DNA from: UBA1081 sp964443825
Lineage (GTDB): Bacteria; Bacillota; Clostridia; Oscillospirales; Acutalibacteraceae
Direction of reading: 5' to 3'
Length of the DNA stretch: 29,185 nucleotides
Assembly: GCA_964443825.1 (NCBI GenBank)
Contig: CAYUEV010000020.1
Location: 1-29,185, forward strand
Below the pieces are notes generated by a model, which was given only the letters and a program-made list of their open reading frames with translations, did no database searches and was not told where the DNA came from. Each line of letters begins with the position of its first letter. Position 1 is the stretch's first letter. Of this stretch, positions 15,962 through 24,312 are shown in pieces. The translations under genes were made by a program, and so were the position numbers.

Positions 15962-16462
15962 ATGAATATTACCGAGAAAGCCGCTTACATAAAGGGTCTT
16001 ATCGACGGGATGGAGCTTGACCCCGCCAAAAAGGAAACCAAAATCATCAACGCGTTTGTCGATATTATCGACGATATAGCGAGAAGCATCAAGGATACCG
16101 AAAAAGACATTAACGATATGAGCGCTTTTATGGACGATTTGGGTTCTCGTATCGACGCCATGGATTCAAGACTTTCCGACGTTGAGGACGAGCTTTATTC
16201 CGGCTCTTCCGACGACGACGGTTATAACGGCGCGTGGAGCAGGCTTGACGGCGACGACATATGGCAGGATTCCGACGACGATCTTTACGACGAGGAAGAC
16301 GAAGAGGAAGGAGAAGAATACGAGATAGAATGCCCCGAGTGCGGGAAGATCTTTACTTTCAGCGGAAGCGTTTTCGACAGCGACGAACCCATTAAATGCC
16401 CGAAATGCGGCTGCGTTATAGACGAAATCGAGGAAATCGATCCCGACGACGACGAGGATTAA
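15962..16462 (+). CDS. CD1247-like zinc-ribbon protein
   Basis: The 166-residue protein resembles the Clostridial family named for C. difficile CD1247: an N-terminal helical domain (ITEKAAYIKGLIDGMELD...), a coiled coil (about 40-78), a very acidic linker (82-118) and a zinc ribbon with C124/C127 and C146/C149. The function is unknown to me; a nucleic-acid or protein-binding role is suggested only by the zinc ribbon. It is 45 bp after efp, with which the family commonly sits, and before a strong terminator, so it is the last gene of the efp operon. Confidence 0.75.
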   Translation: MNITEKAAYIKGLIDGMELDPAKKETKIINAFVDIIDDIARSIKDTEKDINDMSAFMDDLGSRIDAMDSRLSDVEDELYSGSSDDDGYNGAWSRLDGDDIWQDSDDDLYDEEDEEEGEEYEIECPECGKIFTFSGSVFDSDEPIKCPKCGCVIDEIEEIDPDDDED

Positions 16463-16483
16463 ATCGGTAAATTTTTAAAAACC

Positions 16484-16519
16484 GCTCCCGGATTTTACTC
16501 CGGGGGCTTTTGTTTTGTT
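16484..16519 (+). terminator. Terminator of the efp operon
   Basis: GCTCCCGG (16484-16491) pairs with CCGGGGGC (16500-16507), one G-T pair, 8-base loop, followed by TTTTGTTTTG. Confidence 0.85.
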
Positions 16520-16630
16520 TCCGGCGGCGTCCTGAAGCGCATCTATTAAGGCGAATCATCTTTTTGTTAACAACAATATTGCAAACTTGTCACAATTTTG
16601 TAATTTTTTTTATTTTTCTAAAAAAGAAAA

Positions 16631-16659
16631 TTACTGTCCCTTCCCTGTGGTATTATATT
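16631..16659 (+). promoter_or_regulatory. Possible promoter of the Phe-rich small ORF
   Basis: TTACTG (16631-16636) and TATATT (16654-16659) are 17 bp apart; an alternative extended -10, TGG then TATTAT (16651-16656), overlaps it. The sequence before it (16520-16630) is AT-rich and holds no gene I can support. Confidence 0.45.
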
Positions 16660-16699
16660 TTCAGTAAAGAAGCATTTTATTTTCGGAAGGTGACGCCGC

Positions 16700-16855
16700 G
16701 TGAATAACAGCGTGAACACAATAGGTTTTGGCAACGTAAACGATCCGCTTCCCAGGATACAGCAGATGTTCGCGGATATGTTCGCGTTTTTCGCGAATTT
16801 TTTCACTTCGATTATCGCGATTTTCAAAGAGTTCGCGAGCAGGCCCGGCGCGTAA
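16700..16855 (+). CDS. Small phenylalanine-rich ORF upstream of pheST
   Basis: The GTG at 16700 has a good Shine-Dalgarno (GGAAGGTGA) 6-7 bases before it. It opens a 51-codon frame with nine Phe residues, seven of them in the second half (MFADMFAFFANFF, then IF and EF). It ends about 30 nt before a terminator and about 360 nt before pheS. Two readings are possible. It could be a Phe-sensing leader peptide, as pheM is for E. coli pheST. Or it could be a short amphipathic membrane peptide. It is longer than usual leader peptides, and a separate promoter lies between it and pheS. I recognise no family. Confidence 0.45.
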   Translation: MNNSVNTIGFGNVNDPLPRIQQMFADMFAFFANFFTSIIAIFKEFASRPGA

Positions 16856-16885
16856 CGGAGCTTTGCTTCAGTGCGCTGAATTAAA

Positions 16886-16918
16886 GGGCGGTAATTTGTC
16901 CGCCTTTTTATTTTTTTA
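16886..16918 (+). terminator. Terminator after the Phe-rich small ORF
   Basis: GGCGG (16887-16891) pairs with CCGCC (16900-16904), extended by flanking A/T pairs, and is followed by TTTTTATTTTTTTATT. Confidence 0.8.
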
Positions 16919-16947
16919 TTGACAACTTGGACTTATTTCGTTATAAT
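16919..16947 (+). promoter_or_regulatory. Strong promoter of pheST
   Basis: Full-consensus TTGACA (16919-16924) and TATAAT (16942-16947) with a 17-bp spacer, placed immediately after the T run of the preceding terminator. The transcript would have a leader of about 260 nt. Confidence 0.85.
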
Positions 16948-16953
16948 TACAGT

Positions 16954-17215
16954 AAAGTCGCGGAGGAGTATAAAGCGGGCGGCGGATTTAACGCGCCGGC
17001 TCGTTTACGTTCTTTGCGGCGGGCGGTTTTAAACTCCGGTTAAGCGGGATATATCGGTCTTAATTAAGGCGGGCGAAGCGAGAAGAATTTTAAGGTTTTG
17101 CGCCGCCGCGGAAATTCCGTCCCGAAGAGGGCGGTTTTATTTTTTAGCTTTAACGCGAAGTTATTTTAATTTTTTATCAAAATATCGGCGGTTTCCCCGG
17201 AAAGAGTGATTTTAA
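16954..17215 (+). promoter_or_regulatory. Attenuator-like leader of pheS (T-box-like 3' end, not certain)
   Basis: A leader of about 260 nt ends with a terminator. CCGTCC pairs with GGGCGG at 17119-17138 and is followed by TTTTATTTTTT. Just before it, CCGCGGAAATTCCGTCCC (within 17105-17126) resembles the 3' half of a T-box antiterminator, and CGGAG near 16960 can pair with CTCCG near 17034 to close a first stem. pheS genes of Firmicutes commonly have a T-box. However, the required UGGN bulge that pairs with the tRNA acceptor end is not visible, and I could not place a Phe specifier codon. It may be a diverged T-box or another attenuator. Confidence 0.4.
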
Positions 17216-18244
17216 ATGGACGACAAAACATTGTCGGTCAGAGAGAATTTTAAAGAGCTAATAGAAAAAGTATCGTCGTCTGACGAGATAGAGCGGTTAA
17301 GAGTCGAGTTTCTCGGCAAAAAAGGTCGCGTCGCCTCTTTAATGAGTCAGCTTAAAACGGTCCCTAAAGACAAAAAAAAGGAATTCGGGCAGTCCGTAAA
17401 CGAGCTCAAGGAGAAGATCGAAAGCGACATAGAGGAAGCTCACGAGAGAATAATTAAACTTGAGGAACAGCGCCTCATAGATTCCGCCGAGGATTACGAC
17501 GTCACTATTCCCATGGACGTTAAAAAAGGCTCTTATCACCCGATCACTCTTATACAGCGCGAAGTTGAGGAGATCTTCAGCTCCATGGGATTTACCATTG
17601 AGGATTACCCCGAAATAGTGGACGACTACCAGTGTTTCGAGGCCGTCAATATCCCCAAGTACCACCCCGCCAGGGATATGCAGGACACGTATTACCTTGA
17701 CAACGGTCAGCTTTTAAAAACCCAGACTTCCGCGGCTCAAAACGCCATAATGAAAAAGTACGGTGCTCCGCTTAGAGCCGTTTTCCCCGGAAGGTGCTTT
17801 AGAAACGAGTCGACCGACGCGTGCCACGAGAACACGTTTTTCCAAATGGAAGGCATGATGATAGATAAAGACATATCCATCGCCAACCTTATATATTTTA
17901 TGAAAACAATGCTGTCGGAAGTTTTTAAAAAAGACGTTACCGTGCGGCTTCGTCCCGGGTACTTCCCGTTTGTGGAACCCGGTTTTGAGCTTGACATACA
18001 GTGCCTTATCTGTGGCGGCGAGGGCTGCCCGTCGTGTAAAAACAGCGGCTGGCTCGAACTTTGTCCCTGCGGCATGATTCACCCCAACGTCTTAAAATAC
18101 GGCGGCATAGACCCTGAAAAATACACGGGTTTCGCTTTTGGCTTAGGGCTTACCAGGCTCGCCATGATGAAATACGGCGTTAAGGATATAAGAGTTTTTA
18201 ATTCCGGCAATTTAAAAGCGCTGTCGCAGTTTACGGGAAAGTAA
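17216..18244 (+). CDS. pheS: Phenylalanyl-tRNA synthetase alpha subunit
   Basis: PheS is the catalytic subunit of the (alpha-beta)2 enzyme that charges tRNA-Phe. The 342 residues show the N-terminal coiled coil (about 1-90), motif 2 region FPGRCFRNESTDACHE, the FQMEG segment, the Cys-rich insertion CLICGGEGCPSC, and the C-terminal motif 3 GFAFGLGLTRLAMMKYG. The final part is the usual DIRVFNSGNLKALSQF. In the Cys-rich insertion the stretch LELCPCGMIHPNV adds two cysteines where most homologs have LGAGM; this may complete a metal site (inference). pheT starts 13 bp downstream. Confidence 0.97.
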   Translation: MDDKTLSVRENFKELIEKVSSSDEIERLRVEFLGKKGRVASLMSQLKTVPKDKKKEFGQSVNELKEKIESDIEEAHERIIKLEEQRLIDSAEDYDVTIPMDVKKGSYHPITLIQREVEEIFSSMGFTIEDYPEIVDDYQCFEAVNIPKYHPARDMQDTYYLDNGQLLKTQTSAAQNAIMKKYGAPLRAVFPGRCFRNESTDACHENTFFQMEGMMIDKDISIANLIYFMKTMLSEVFKKDVTVRLRPGYFPFVEPGFELDIQCLICGGEGCPSCKNSGWLELCPCGMIHPNVLKYGGIDPEKYTGFAFGLGLTRLAMMKYGVKDIRVFNSGNLKALSQFTGK

Positions 18245-18257
18245 GGGGGCGGATAAA

Positions 18258-20624
18258 ATGTTTGTGTCAATGAATTGGATTAAAGAATACGTCGATTTGA
18301 GCGGGCTTGATATAGACGAGCTGATCCGCCGTTTTACCTTAAGCACGGCGGAGGTCGAGGAAGTTTACCATAAAGGCGAGGACGTTAAAAACGTCGTCGC
18401 GGGGCGGATAATATCCGTTGAAAAACACCCCGATTCCAAAAAGCTCCATTTACTAAAAGTCGACGTGGGCAAAGAGGTTCTCGATATAGTCTGCGGCGCT
18501 CCCAACGTCGCCCTCGGGATGACCGTCCCGGTAGCGCTTACCGGCGGGAGAGTTCCGGGCGGCGAAATTAAGAGCGCGGTTATAGCGGGTTATCAGTCAA
18601 ACGGCATGTGCTGCTCCGAAATGGAGCTCGGCATAAGCGACGACCATTCCGGGCTTATGGAGATTACCGACGAAATCCCCCTCGGAACAGATCTTCGCGA
18701 TTACTACCCTATAAGAGACACGGTTTTCGAGGTTGACAACAAATCTCTTACGAACCGCCCAGACTTATGGGGTCACTACGGCATAGCGAGGGAATTTTCC
18801 GCGATAGCCAAAAGACCTCTTAAGCCGTTGATTGTCGACGACGGCGAATATTCAGAGGGCGAACCCGTGCCGGTAAACCTTAAAAGCGATTTGGTTTTTA
18901 GATATTCCGCGTTGAGAATAGACGGCGTGACCAAGACGAAAAGCCCCGTCCCGTTAAGGATACGCCTTTTTTACTGCGGCATGAGAGCCATTAACCTTTT
19001 AGCGGATCTCACCAACTACATTATGCTCGAAATCGGGCAGCCGACGCACGCTTTCGACGGCAGAAAAATCGACTCCATATCGGTTGGCGTTCCCGACAAG
19101 AAAAGCGAGTTTACGACCTTAGACGGGGTTAAAAGAGAGGTTGACGAAAACACTCTCCTTATATACAACAACGACGAACCCGTGGCGATAGCGGGAATCA
19201 TGGGCGGACTTGACTCCGAAATAGCCGGCGACACGTCGAGCTTTGTTTTGGAGTCCGCCAACTTCGACGGCGTGTCCATCAGAAAAACGTCGAGCAGATT
19301 AGGGCTTAGAACGGACGCCTCAATGCGCTACGAAAAAATAATCGACCCCGAAACCACCGTCACGGCGATTCGCCGCCTCGTTAAAATATTAAAAGAAATA
19401 GACCCGGGCTGCCGCGTCGCGTCAAGATTAAGCGACGAATATCAAAAAAAATACCCCGAAATCGAGATAAACTTCGACAAAAATTACGTCGACAGATATA
19501 CGGGTATCGACATAAGCTCCGACCTTATAAGCGAAACGCTTACCGATTTAGGCTTTTCGGTCAAGCGCGACGGCGACGGTTTTTCGGTAAAAGTCCCGTC
19601 GTGGAGAGCCACCAAGGACGTTACCATTAAAGCCGACATAATAGAGGAGATTACAAGAATTTACGGCTACGACAACTTCGAGATTAAAACGTCCAAAAGT
19701 CCCTTAAGACCCGTCAGAGCCGAAAACGTAAAGAGCGAGGACGCTTTAATCAAAGATTTGCTCGTAAACAAGTTTAATCTCTCGGAAGTCCATTCCTACA
19801 TTTGGTGCGACGGCAAAAAATTTAAAAAACTCGGCATAGAAACGCCTCAAAACGTGAGAATAGTAAATATTCCCACACCCGAAAACGGAACTATAAGAAA
19901 TTCGATGATCCCCACTCTTTTGACCATAACGTATGAGAACAGAGCCTTCTCGCGGTCTTTCGGCGTGTTCGAGTGCGGGAGAGTTTCCGACGGCTACCTT
20001 GAAAACGGCTACTGCAACGAGCGCAGGCGTTTAGGGATAGTCCTTTTCGATAAAGAAAACGACGAGAAAACTCTTTACTTTAAAGCGCTCAACATGATTA
20101 AATTCATAATCAGCGACATAAAGCATACGGACGCTTTATGCAGAAAAGCCAAAAGCGTAAGATTTTCTTATCAGAACCCTAAAAACACGGCCGAGATATT
20201 CTTAAATAACGTTAAATTAGGCGAACTGTTCACTCTTCACCCCAGGAACGTCAGGGCTATCGACAAAAACGCGTCGATCGTATGCTGCGAAATTGACCTT
20301 GACGACTTCTTTAGTCAGGAAGTGAAAGACGTTGAGTTTGTCGAGCCGTCGAAGTTCCCCGCGATAGATTACGATTTATCGCTTGTGTTGAACGACGGCG
20401 ACATTTACGACGATATTAAGTCGTCGTGGGAAGCTCTTTCGATTCCAGAGCTTTCCAAAGCGGAAGTTATAGACGTGTTCGAGCAAAACGGCGCGCGCAG
20501 CATGACGGTGAGATTTTCGTTCTCGTCCCGGGACAGAACGCTCCTTATGGACGAAGCGGAAGAGCATATCGGAAAGATACTCAGCCGTCTTGAGGAAAAA
20601 GGAATAACCCTTAAAAAACTTTAA
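18258..20624 (+). CDS. pheT: Phenylalanyl-tRNA synthetase beta subunit
   Basis: The beta subunit binds tRNA-Phe and edits misacylated Tyr-tRNA. The 788-residue length is typical. Domains in order are an OB-fold tRNA-binding domain (about 40-150, KHPDSKKLHLLKVDVG), the B3/B4 editing domain (about 215-390, with AIAGIMGG), the B5 domain (about 405-475), a catalytic-like core (about 490-680) and a C-terminal ferredoxin-fold anticodon-binding domain (about 695-788, FPAIDYDLSLVL...SFSSRDRTL). It has a Shine-Dalgarno inside the short pheS-pheT gap. The next gene follows after only 28 bp. Confidence 0.97.
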   Translation: MFVSMNWIKEYVDLSGLDIDELIRRFTLSTAEVEEVYHKGEDVKNVVAGRIISVEKHPDSKKLHLLKVDVGKEVLDIVCGAPNVALGMTVPVALTGGRVPGGEIKSAVIAGYQSNGMCCSEMELGISDDHSGLMEITDEIPLGTDLRDYYPIRDTVFEVDNKSLTNRPDLWGHYGIAREFSAIAKRPLKPLIVDDGEYSEGEPVPVNLKSDLVFRYSALRIDGVTKTKSPVPLRIRLFYCGMRAINLLADLTNYIMLEIGQPTHAFDGRKIDSISVGVPDKKSEFTTLDGVKREVDENTLLIYNNDEPVAIAGIMGGLDSEIAGDTSSFVLESANFDGVSIRKTSSRLGLRTDASMRYEKIIDPETTVTAIRRLVKILKEIDPGCRVASRLSDEYQKKYPEIEINFDKNYVDRYTGIDISSDLISETLTDLGFSVKRDGDGFSVKVPSWRATKDVTIKADIIEEITRIYGYDNFEIKTSKSPLRPVRAENVKSEDALIKDLLVNKFNLSEVHSYIWCDGKKFKKLGIETPQNVRIVNIPTPENGTIRNSMIPTLLTITYENRAFSRSFGVFECGRVSDGYLENGYCNERRRLGIVLFDKENDEKTLYFKALNMIKFIISDIKHTDALCRKAKSVRFSYQNPKNTAEIFLNNVKLGELFTLHPRNVRAIDKNASIVCCEIDLDDFFSQEVKDVEFVEPSKFPAIDYDLSLVLNDGDIYDDIKSSWEALSIPELSKAEVIDVFEQNGARSMTVRFSFSSRDRTLLMDEAEEHIGKILSRLEEKGITLKKL

Positions 20625-20652
20625 TTTTTAAATTTATATTGAAGGTGATAAA

Positions 20653-21543
20653 ATGAAAAAATTTGTATCTCTTTTTGTCGCGGTCTCGCTTATTTTCTCC
20701 CTGCTTGGAATCGTGTCTTTCGCCGAGGACGCCGTCCCCGAAATTCCCGGTATGATGGGCGACGCGGACGGCGATAAAACGATTTCCGCTTCCGACGCGA
20801 GGGCTGTTTTAAGGTATTCCGCGAGAATCGAGCCTTCCGATAACGTGGATATGCTCGTTGTCGACGCGGATCAAGACGGGAGTATAACGGCTTCCGACGC
20901 GAGAACGGTTTTAAGAGTGTCCGCGAAACTTGAGAAATTTACGACCGGCTTTAACGCGGACGGCGCTCCCAACGCCGTGGACATAATTAAAAGCGGGAAG
21001 TACACGATCGAGGCGGAGTTCGCGGACAGCGAGTCGGCGGGCGACGTTTACGCCTTTACCGTTATAAAGGACGGGAACAACTCCTGCATTAAAATTTCCG
21101 ACGAATATATCGGCGACATGAGCGACGGCGACTTTAGCGTAGGCGGAATGGGCGTTATGATCCTCGACGGCAAAACTTACGCCATAGCCGAAATGAACGG
21201 CGTGAAAGTCGCTATTACCGAGGAATTTATTAAAGAAGCTTTCGAGGGCGAGGACGAGAATATGCTAAACGAGCTTAACTCGCTCATAGGTACGGAGGAC
21301 GGCTTCTTCGGCTTTAAAATCCCCGATAAACTTAACGCTCCCGTGAAAATAACCGAAAACGGCGAAGATTACTTTATTTACAATTTTTCATACGACGACC
21401 TGGACATAGCCTTTAAAACCGACGTCCGCGGCAACATAGTAGGATTGTCTTCAAGCGACGGAACTTTAATTTTTAAAATAAAATCGGTATCGCCCGAAGC
21501 CGACGGCGAAATATTTAATATCGACAGTTATACGCTTCTTTGA
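20653..21543 (+). CDS. Secreted protein with N-terminal dockerin-like repeat pair
   Basis: A signal peptide (1-24, ending VSFA) is followed directly by two EF-hand-like dockerin segments: GDADGDKTISASDARAVLRYSA and VDADQDGSITASDARTVLRVSAKLE (about 36-95). Each has the Asp-rich calcium loop and the SDAR helix. Residues about 100-296 form a domain I do not recognise, with predicted beta strands, somewhat like lipoprotein-carrier folds. Dockerins normally bind cohesins on scaffold proteins, but none is in the window. The gene follows pheT by 28 bp, with GAAGGTGA as Shine-Dalgarno, and precedes a strong terminator, so it is probably in the pheST transcript, which is odd for a surface protein. Confidence 0.75.
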   Translation: MKKFVSLFVAVSLIFSLLGIVSFAEDAVPEIPGMMGDADGDKTISASDARAVLRYSARIEPSDNVDMLVVDADQDGSITASDARTVLRVSAKLEKFTTGFNADGAPNAVDIIKSGKYTIEAEFADSESAGDVYAFTVIKDGNNSCIKISDEYIGDMSDGDFSVGGMGVMILDGKTYAIAEMNGVKVAITEEFIKEAFEGEDENMLNELNSLIGTEDGFFGFKIPDKLNAPVKITENGEDYFIYNFSYDDLDIAFKTDVRGNIVGLSSSDGTLIFKIKSVSPEADGEIFNIDSYTLL

Positions 21544-21566
21544 TTTAAGCGCGATATAAAAAACGG

Positions 21567-21604
21567 CTCTAATCGGGTTAAATTCCGATTAGAGATTGTT
21601 TTGC
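21567..21604 (+). terminator. Terminator of the pheST-dockerin transcript
   Basis: CTCTAATCGG (21567-21576) pairs perfectly with CCGATTAGAG (21585-21594), 8-base loop, followed by ATTGTTTTG. Confidence 0.8.
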
Positions 21605-21758
21605 GCGGGCTAAAATCCGACCGCCGCCCCCTTAACCGCCGTAAAGCGACCGGCGAACGGGCGGAGCGAGAACGAGCGGAACTCGCGACGACAAGGAACT
21701 CGCGAGGATGAAGCGGTCAGAGTTTAGTTTAAGGGATAGATACCGCTAAATAAGGCTC
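21605..21758. other. GC-rich intergenic region with possible RNA structure
   Basis: No coding frame is supported. Complementary pairs are GACCGC (21619-21624) with GCGGTC (21713-21718), and CCCTTAA (21629-21635) with TTAAGGG (21729-21735). These cross each other, as a pseudoknot would. GGAACTCGCGA occurs twice (about 21678-21688 and 21695-21705). This may be chance in GC-rich sequence, the 3' end of the DUF896 transcript, or a small structured RNA. Confidence 0.3.
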
Positions 21759-22076
21759 TTAGGAATATCCGCGGCTATTCTGTTCGATTCTCCGCCGCCG
21801 CTTCCAAATCAGCGATCTGTTGTGACGACGTTCATATTTTTTATGCTCCCTCGGTCGCTTTTTATTTGTTTTTCTTTTGACTTTTTTCCTGGTTCCGTCG
21901 GGGTAGACTATGGTTGTGTTTTCAAGAGTTCCCACGAGCGAGGCTTTAAAAGACGCCACGTATTCGCCTCTTAAAATTTTTTGCTCTTCTTTTTCGGACT
22001 CGGTAAGCCCTTCCGCCTTAGATTTTTTGGCAAGATAGTTTATTCTGTCGATTTTCTCCCGCTCCAATTTTATCAC
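21759..22076 (-). CDS. DUF896 (YnzC/YozC-like) protein with long basic tail
   Basis: Residues 1-65 match the small DUF896 family of Firmicutes: EKIDRINYLAKKSKAEGLTE, then EYVASFKASLVGTLENTTIV. B. subtilis YnzC is the best-known member. The function is not firmly known; a cytosolic, two-helix protein is expected. The family usually ends near residue 75, while this one continues to 105 with a tail very rich in Arg and Lys (from about 66), suggesting nucleic-acid binding (inference). It is divergent from galT. A frameshifted or extended C-terminus cannot be excluded. Confidence 0.75.
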   Translation of the reverse strand: MIKLEREKIDRINYLAKKSKAEGLTESEKEEQKILRGEYVASFKASLVGTLENTTIVYPDGTRKKVKRKTNKKRPREHKKYERRHNRSLIWKRRRRIEQNSRGYS

Positions 22077-22079
22077 CTA

Positions 22080-22150
22080 TTGACAAATTATACAGTAAAC
22101 CTAAAATAATTGCAATATACGCTTGAAGAAATCGTCCGTAAATGTATAAT
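22080..22150 (+). promoter_or_regulatory. Promoters of galT
   Basis: Two candidates are visible: TTGACA (22080-22085) with TAAAAT (22102-22107), 16 bp apart; and TTGAAG (22123-22128) with TATAAT (22145-22150), 16 bp apart. The second -10 lies just after the upstream in-frame ATG at 22142, which argues for the downstream start at 22175. Confidence 0.6.
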
Positions 22151-22174
22151 ATACTGTGTAAGGGGGCTTCCATT

Positions 22175-23674
22175 ATGAATATCTACGGCGCTATAGAAAA
22201 CCTCTTAGATTACGGCGTTGAAAACAGGCTTTGCGAAAAAGAGGACGTCGACTACATAAGAAATCTTCTGTTTGACGTTTTAAAACTCGATACGTTTGAA
22301 GAGCCGCAAAAAGACGGCGACCGCTCTTTAGAATCTATACTCAAAGTTACGCTCGATTTTGCCGTCGAAAAAGGACTCGTCGGCGACAACATTACCGAGA
22401 GGGATCTTTTTGACACGAGAATTATCAACTGTCTTATGCCTCCCCCTTCCGTCGTTATAAGTAAATTTAAAGAAAAATATAAAGAAAGCCCAAAAGCGGC
22501 TTCCGATTATTACTATAATCTAAGCAAAGCTTCCAATTACATCAGAACCGAGAGAGTTAAAAACGACTTAAAATGGCTTTTCCCGTCGCCTTATGGGGAC
22601 TTGGAGATTACAATTAACCTTTCAAAACCCGAAAAAGACCCAAGGGCGATAGCCGCCGCCAAAACCTTAAAAAAATCCGGTTACCCTAAGTGTCTTTTAT
22701 GCAAAGAGAACGAGGGCTACCCGGGTAGGATAGATTACCCCGCGAGAGAAAATCACAGGGTTATTCCCCTTAAATTAGGCGGGGAAGACTGGTTTATGCA
22801 ATACTCGCCTTACGTCTACTATAACGAGCATTGCATTGTTATAAACAGAGAACACGTCCCGATGAAAATCGACAGGACGACTTTTCAAAAACTTATCGAT
22901 TTTATAAAAATTCTTCCGCACTACTTTATAGGCTCTAACGCGGGGCTGCCCGTAGTCGGCGGTTCTATTCTCTCTCACGAGCATTATCAAGGCGGCCGCC
23001 ATGAGTTCGCGATGGCGAAAGCCCCCATAGAAAATAAAATTTCTTTTAAAGGTTTCGAGGATATAGACGCGGGCATAGTAAAATGGCCGATGTCCGTCGT
23101 CAGGATAGCTTCCGGCGACAGCGACCGTTTAGTGGATTTGGCCGATAAAATTTCAAACCGTTGGAAAGATTATTCCGACCCGGAGGCGTTTATATTCGCC
23201 CAAACGAACGGCGTTCCCCACAACGCCGTAACGCCTATAGCGAGAATGCGCGGCGATAAATACGAGTTCGACCTTGTTTTAAGGAATAATATCACGACCG
23301 ACGAGTATCCCGACGGCGTGTTTCACGCTCACCCCGAGTACCATCACATCAAAAAAGAGAATATCGGACTTATAGAAGTTATGGGTCTCGCCGTTCTGCC
23401 GTCCCGTTTAAAATACGAAGCGGACGCTTTAAAAGACGCCATTTTAGAAGACCGCGATATAAGCGGCGACGAAACCTTAAGAAAACACGCTTGTTGGGCG
23501 GACGAGATAAAATCAAAATACGCCGATTTAAACAGAAACAACATCGACGAAATAATAAAACGGGAAATCGGAACGGTTTATTTTAAAATTTTAGAGCAGT
23601 GCGGCGTATTTAAAAGAACCGAGGAAGGCGTCCGCCAATTTTTAAGGTTTATAGAGTACGCCCGGAAAGAGTGA
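22175..23674 (+). CDS. galT: Galactose-1-phosphate uridylyltransferase, class II
   Basis: GalT exchanges UMP between UDP-glucose and galactose-1-phosphate in the Leloir pathway. The length, about 499 residues, and the motifs are those of the class II enzyme of Gram-positive bacteria. Visible are CLLCKENEGYPGR, LKLGGEDWFMQYSPY, the active-site region SHEHYQGGRHEF (H268, H270) and FHAHPEYHHIKKENIGLIEVMG. I use the ATG at 22175, which has AGGGGG 8 bases before it; the upstream ATG at 22142 overlaps the promoter. The next gene, an SGNH hydrolase, starts 6 bp after the stop codon, suggesting a carbohydrate-related operon. Confidence 0.94.
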   Translation: MNIYGAIENLLDYGVENRLCEKEDVDYIRNLLFDVLKLDTFEEPQKDGDRSLESILKVTLDFAVEKGLVGDNITERDLFDTRIINCLMPPPSVVISKFKEKYKESPKAASDYYYNLSKASNYIRTERVKNDLKWLFPSPYGDLEITINLSKPEKDPRAIAAAKTLKKSGYPKCLLCKENEGYPGRIDYPARENHRVIPLKLGGEDWFMQYSPYVYYNEHCIVINREHVPMKIDRTTFQKLIDFIKILPHYFIGSNAGLPVVGGSILSHEHYQGGRHEFAMAKAPIENKISFKGFEDIDAGIVKWPMSVVRIASGDSDRLVDLADKISNRWKDYSDPEAFIFAQTNGVPHNAVTPIARMRGDKYEFDLVLRNNITTDEYPDGVFHAHPEYHHIKKENIGLIEVMGLAVLPSRLKYEADALKDAILEDRDISGDETLRKHACWADEIKSKYADLNRNNIDEIIKREIGTVYFKILEQCGVFKRTEEGVRQFLRFIEYARKE

Positions 23675-23680
23675 CAATAA

Positions 23681-24298
23681 ATGATAAGATACTTTAACGA
23701 CGGCGACACGGTTCTTTTCGCGGGCGACAGCGTAACCGATTGCGGTCGCGACAGGAAAGATCCTCTGTCTTTGGGCGAAGGCTACCCACTCCTGTTTAAA
23801 AATATTTACGATATTCTCTTCCCCGGCAACAAAGTAAAATTCATTAACAGAGGCGTGTCGGGCGACAGAACGAGAGATCTTTTACGTAATTACGATAAAT
23901 ACATTAAAGACGAAAACCCTGATTTTATCTCTATTATGATAGGCGTAAACGACACGTGGCGCGACAAAGACGACGACGATTTTACGAGTCCCGAACGCCT
24001 TAATACCGAATATGAAACCGTATTAAAAAACATTAAACGCGATCTGCCAAACGCCAAAATCTTAATTTTAGAGCAATTTTGCTTTTCCGACAACCTTGAC
24101 AGAATAACGAAAAGAGCTGTAACTCGCGAACTCGCCAAAAAGTACGCCGACTATTTTATCCCTGTTCACGACATAATGACGGAGGCCGTAAATAAAGGCT
24201 TTAAAGAGGAGGAACTTTCAAAAGACGGCGTTCACCCTAAACCTTTAGGGTTTTCTCTTATCGCTTCCGAAATCCTTAAAACGCTTAAAATAATTTAA
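23681..24298 (+). CDS. SGNH/GDSL-type hydrolase
   Basis: The 205-residue protein carries all four SGNH blocks: GDSVTD with the nucleophile S17 (block I), NRGVSGDRT with the oxyanion Gly (56-64), GVND with the Asn (88-91), and DGVHP with the catalytic Asp and His (182-186). It has no signal peptide, so it acts in the cytosol. Being 6 bp after galT, it may deacetylate imported sugars before their use, as carbohydrate esterases of this fold do (inference). Other ester substrates are possible. A terminator follows. Confidence 0.9.
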   Translation: MIRYFNDGDTVLFAGDSVTDCGRDRKDPLSLGEGYPLLFKNIYDILFPGNKVKFINRGVSGDRTRDLLRNYDKYIKDENPDFISIMIGVNDTWRDKDDDDFTSPERLNTEYETVLKNIKRDLPNAKILILEQFCFSDNLDRITKRAVTRELAKKYADYFIPVHDIMTEAVNKGFKEEELSKDGVHPKPLGFSLIASEILKTLKII

Positions 24299-24312
24299 TA
24301 TTTTTAGAATTT

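Noticed and set aside
16510..16827. Frames across the efp terminator and the Phe-rich ORF region
   Set aside because: The plus frame (16510-16707) runs through a terminator tail and promoter, and the minus frame (16618-16827) is antisense to a better-supported small ORF.
22142..22174. Upstream ATG start for galT
   Set aside because: It lies just before the -10 box of a good promoter and has no Shine-Dalgarno; the ATG at 22175 has AGGGGG at correct spacing.
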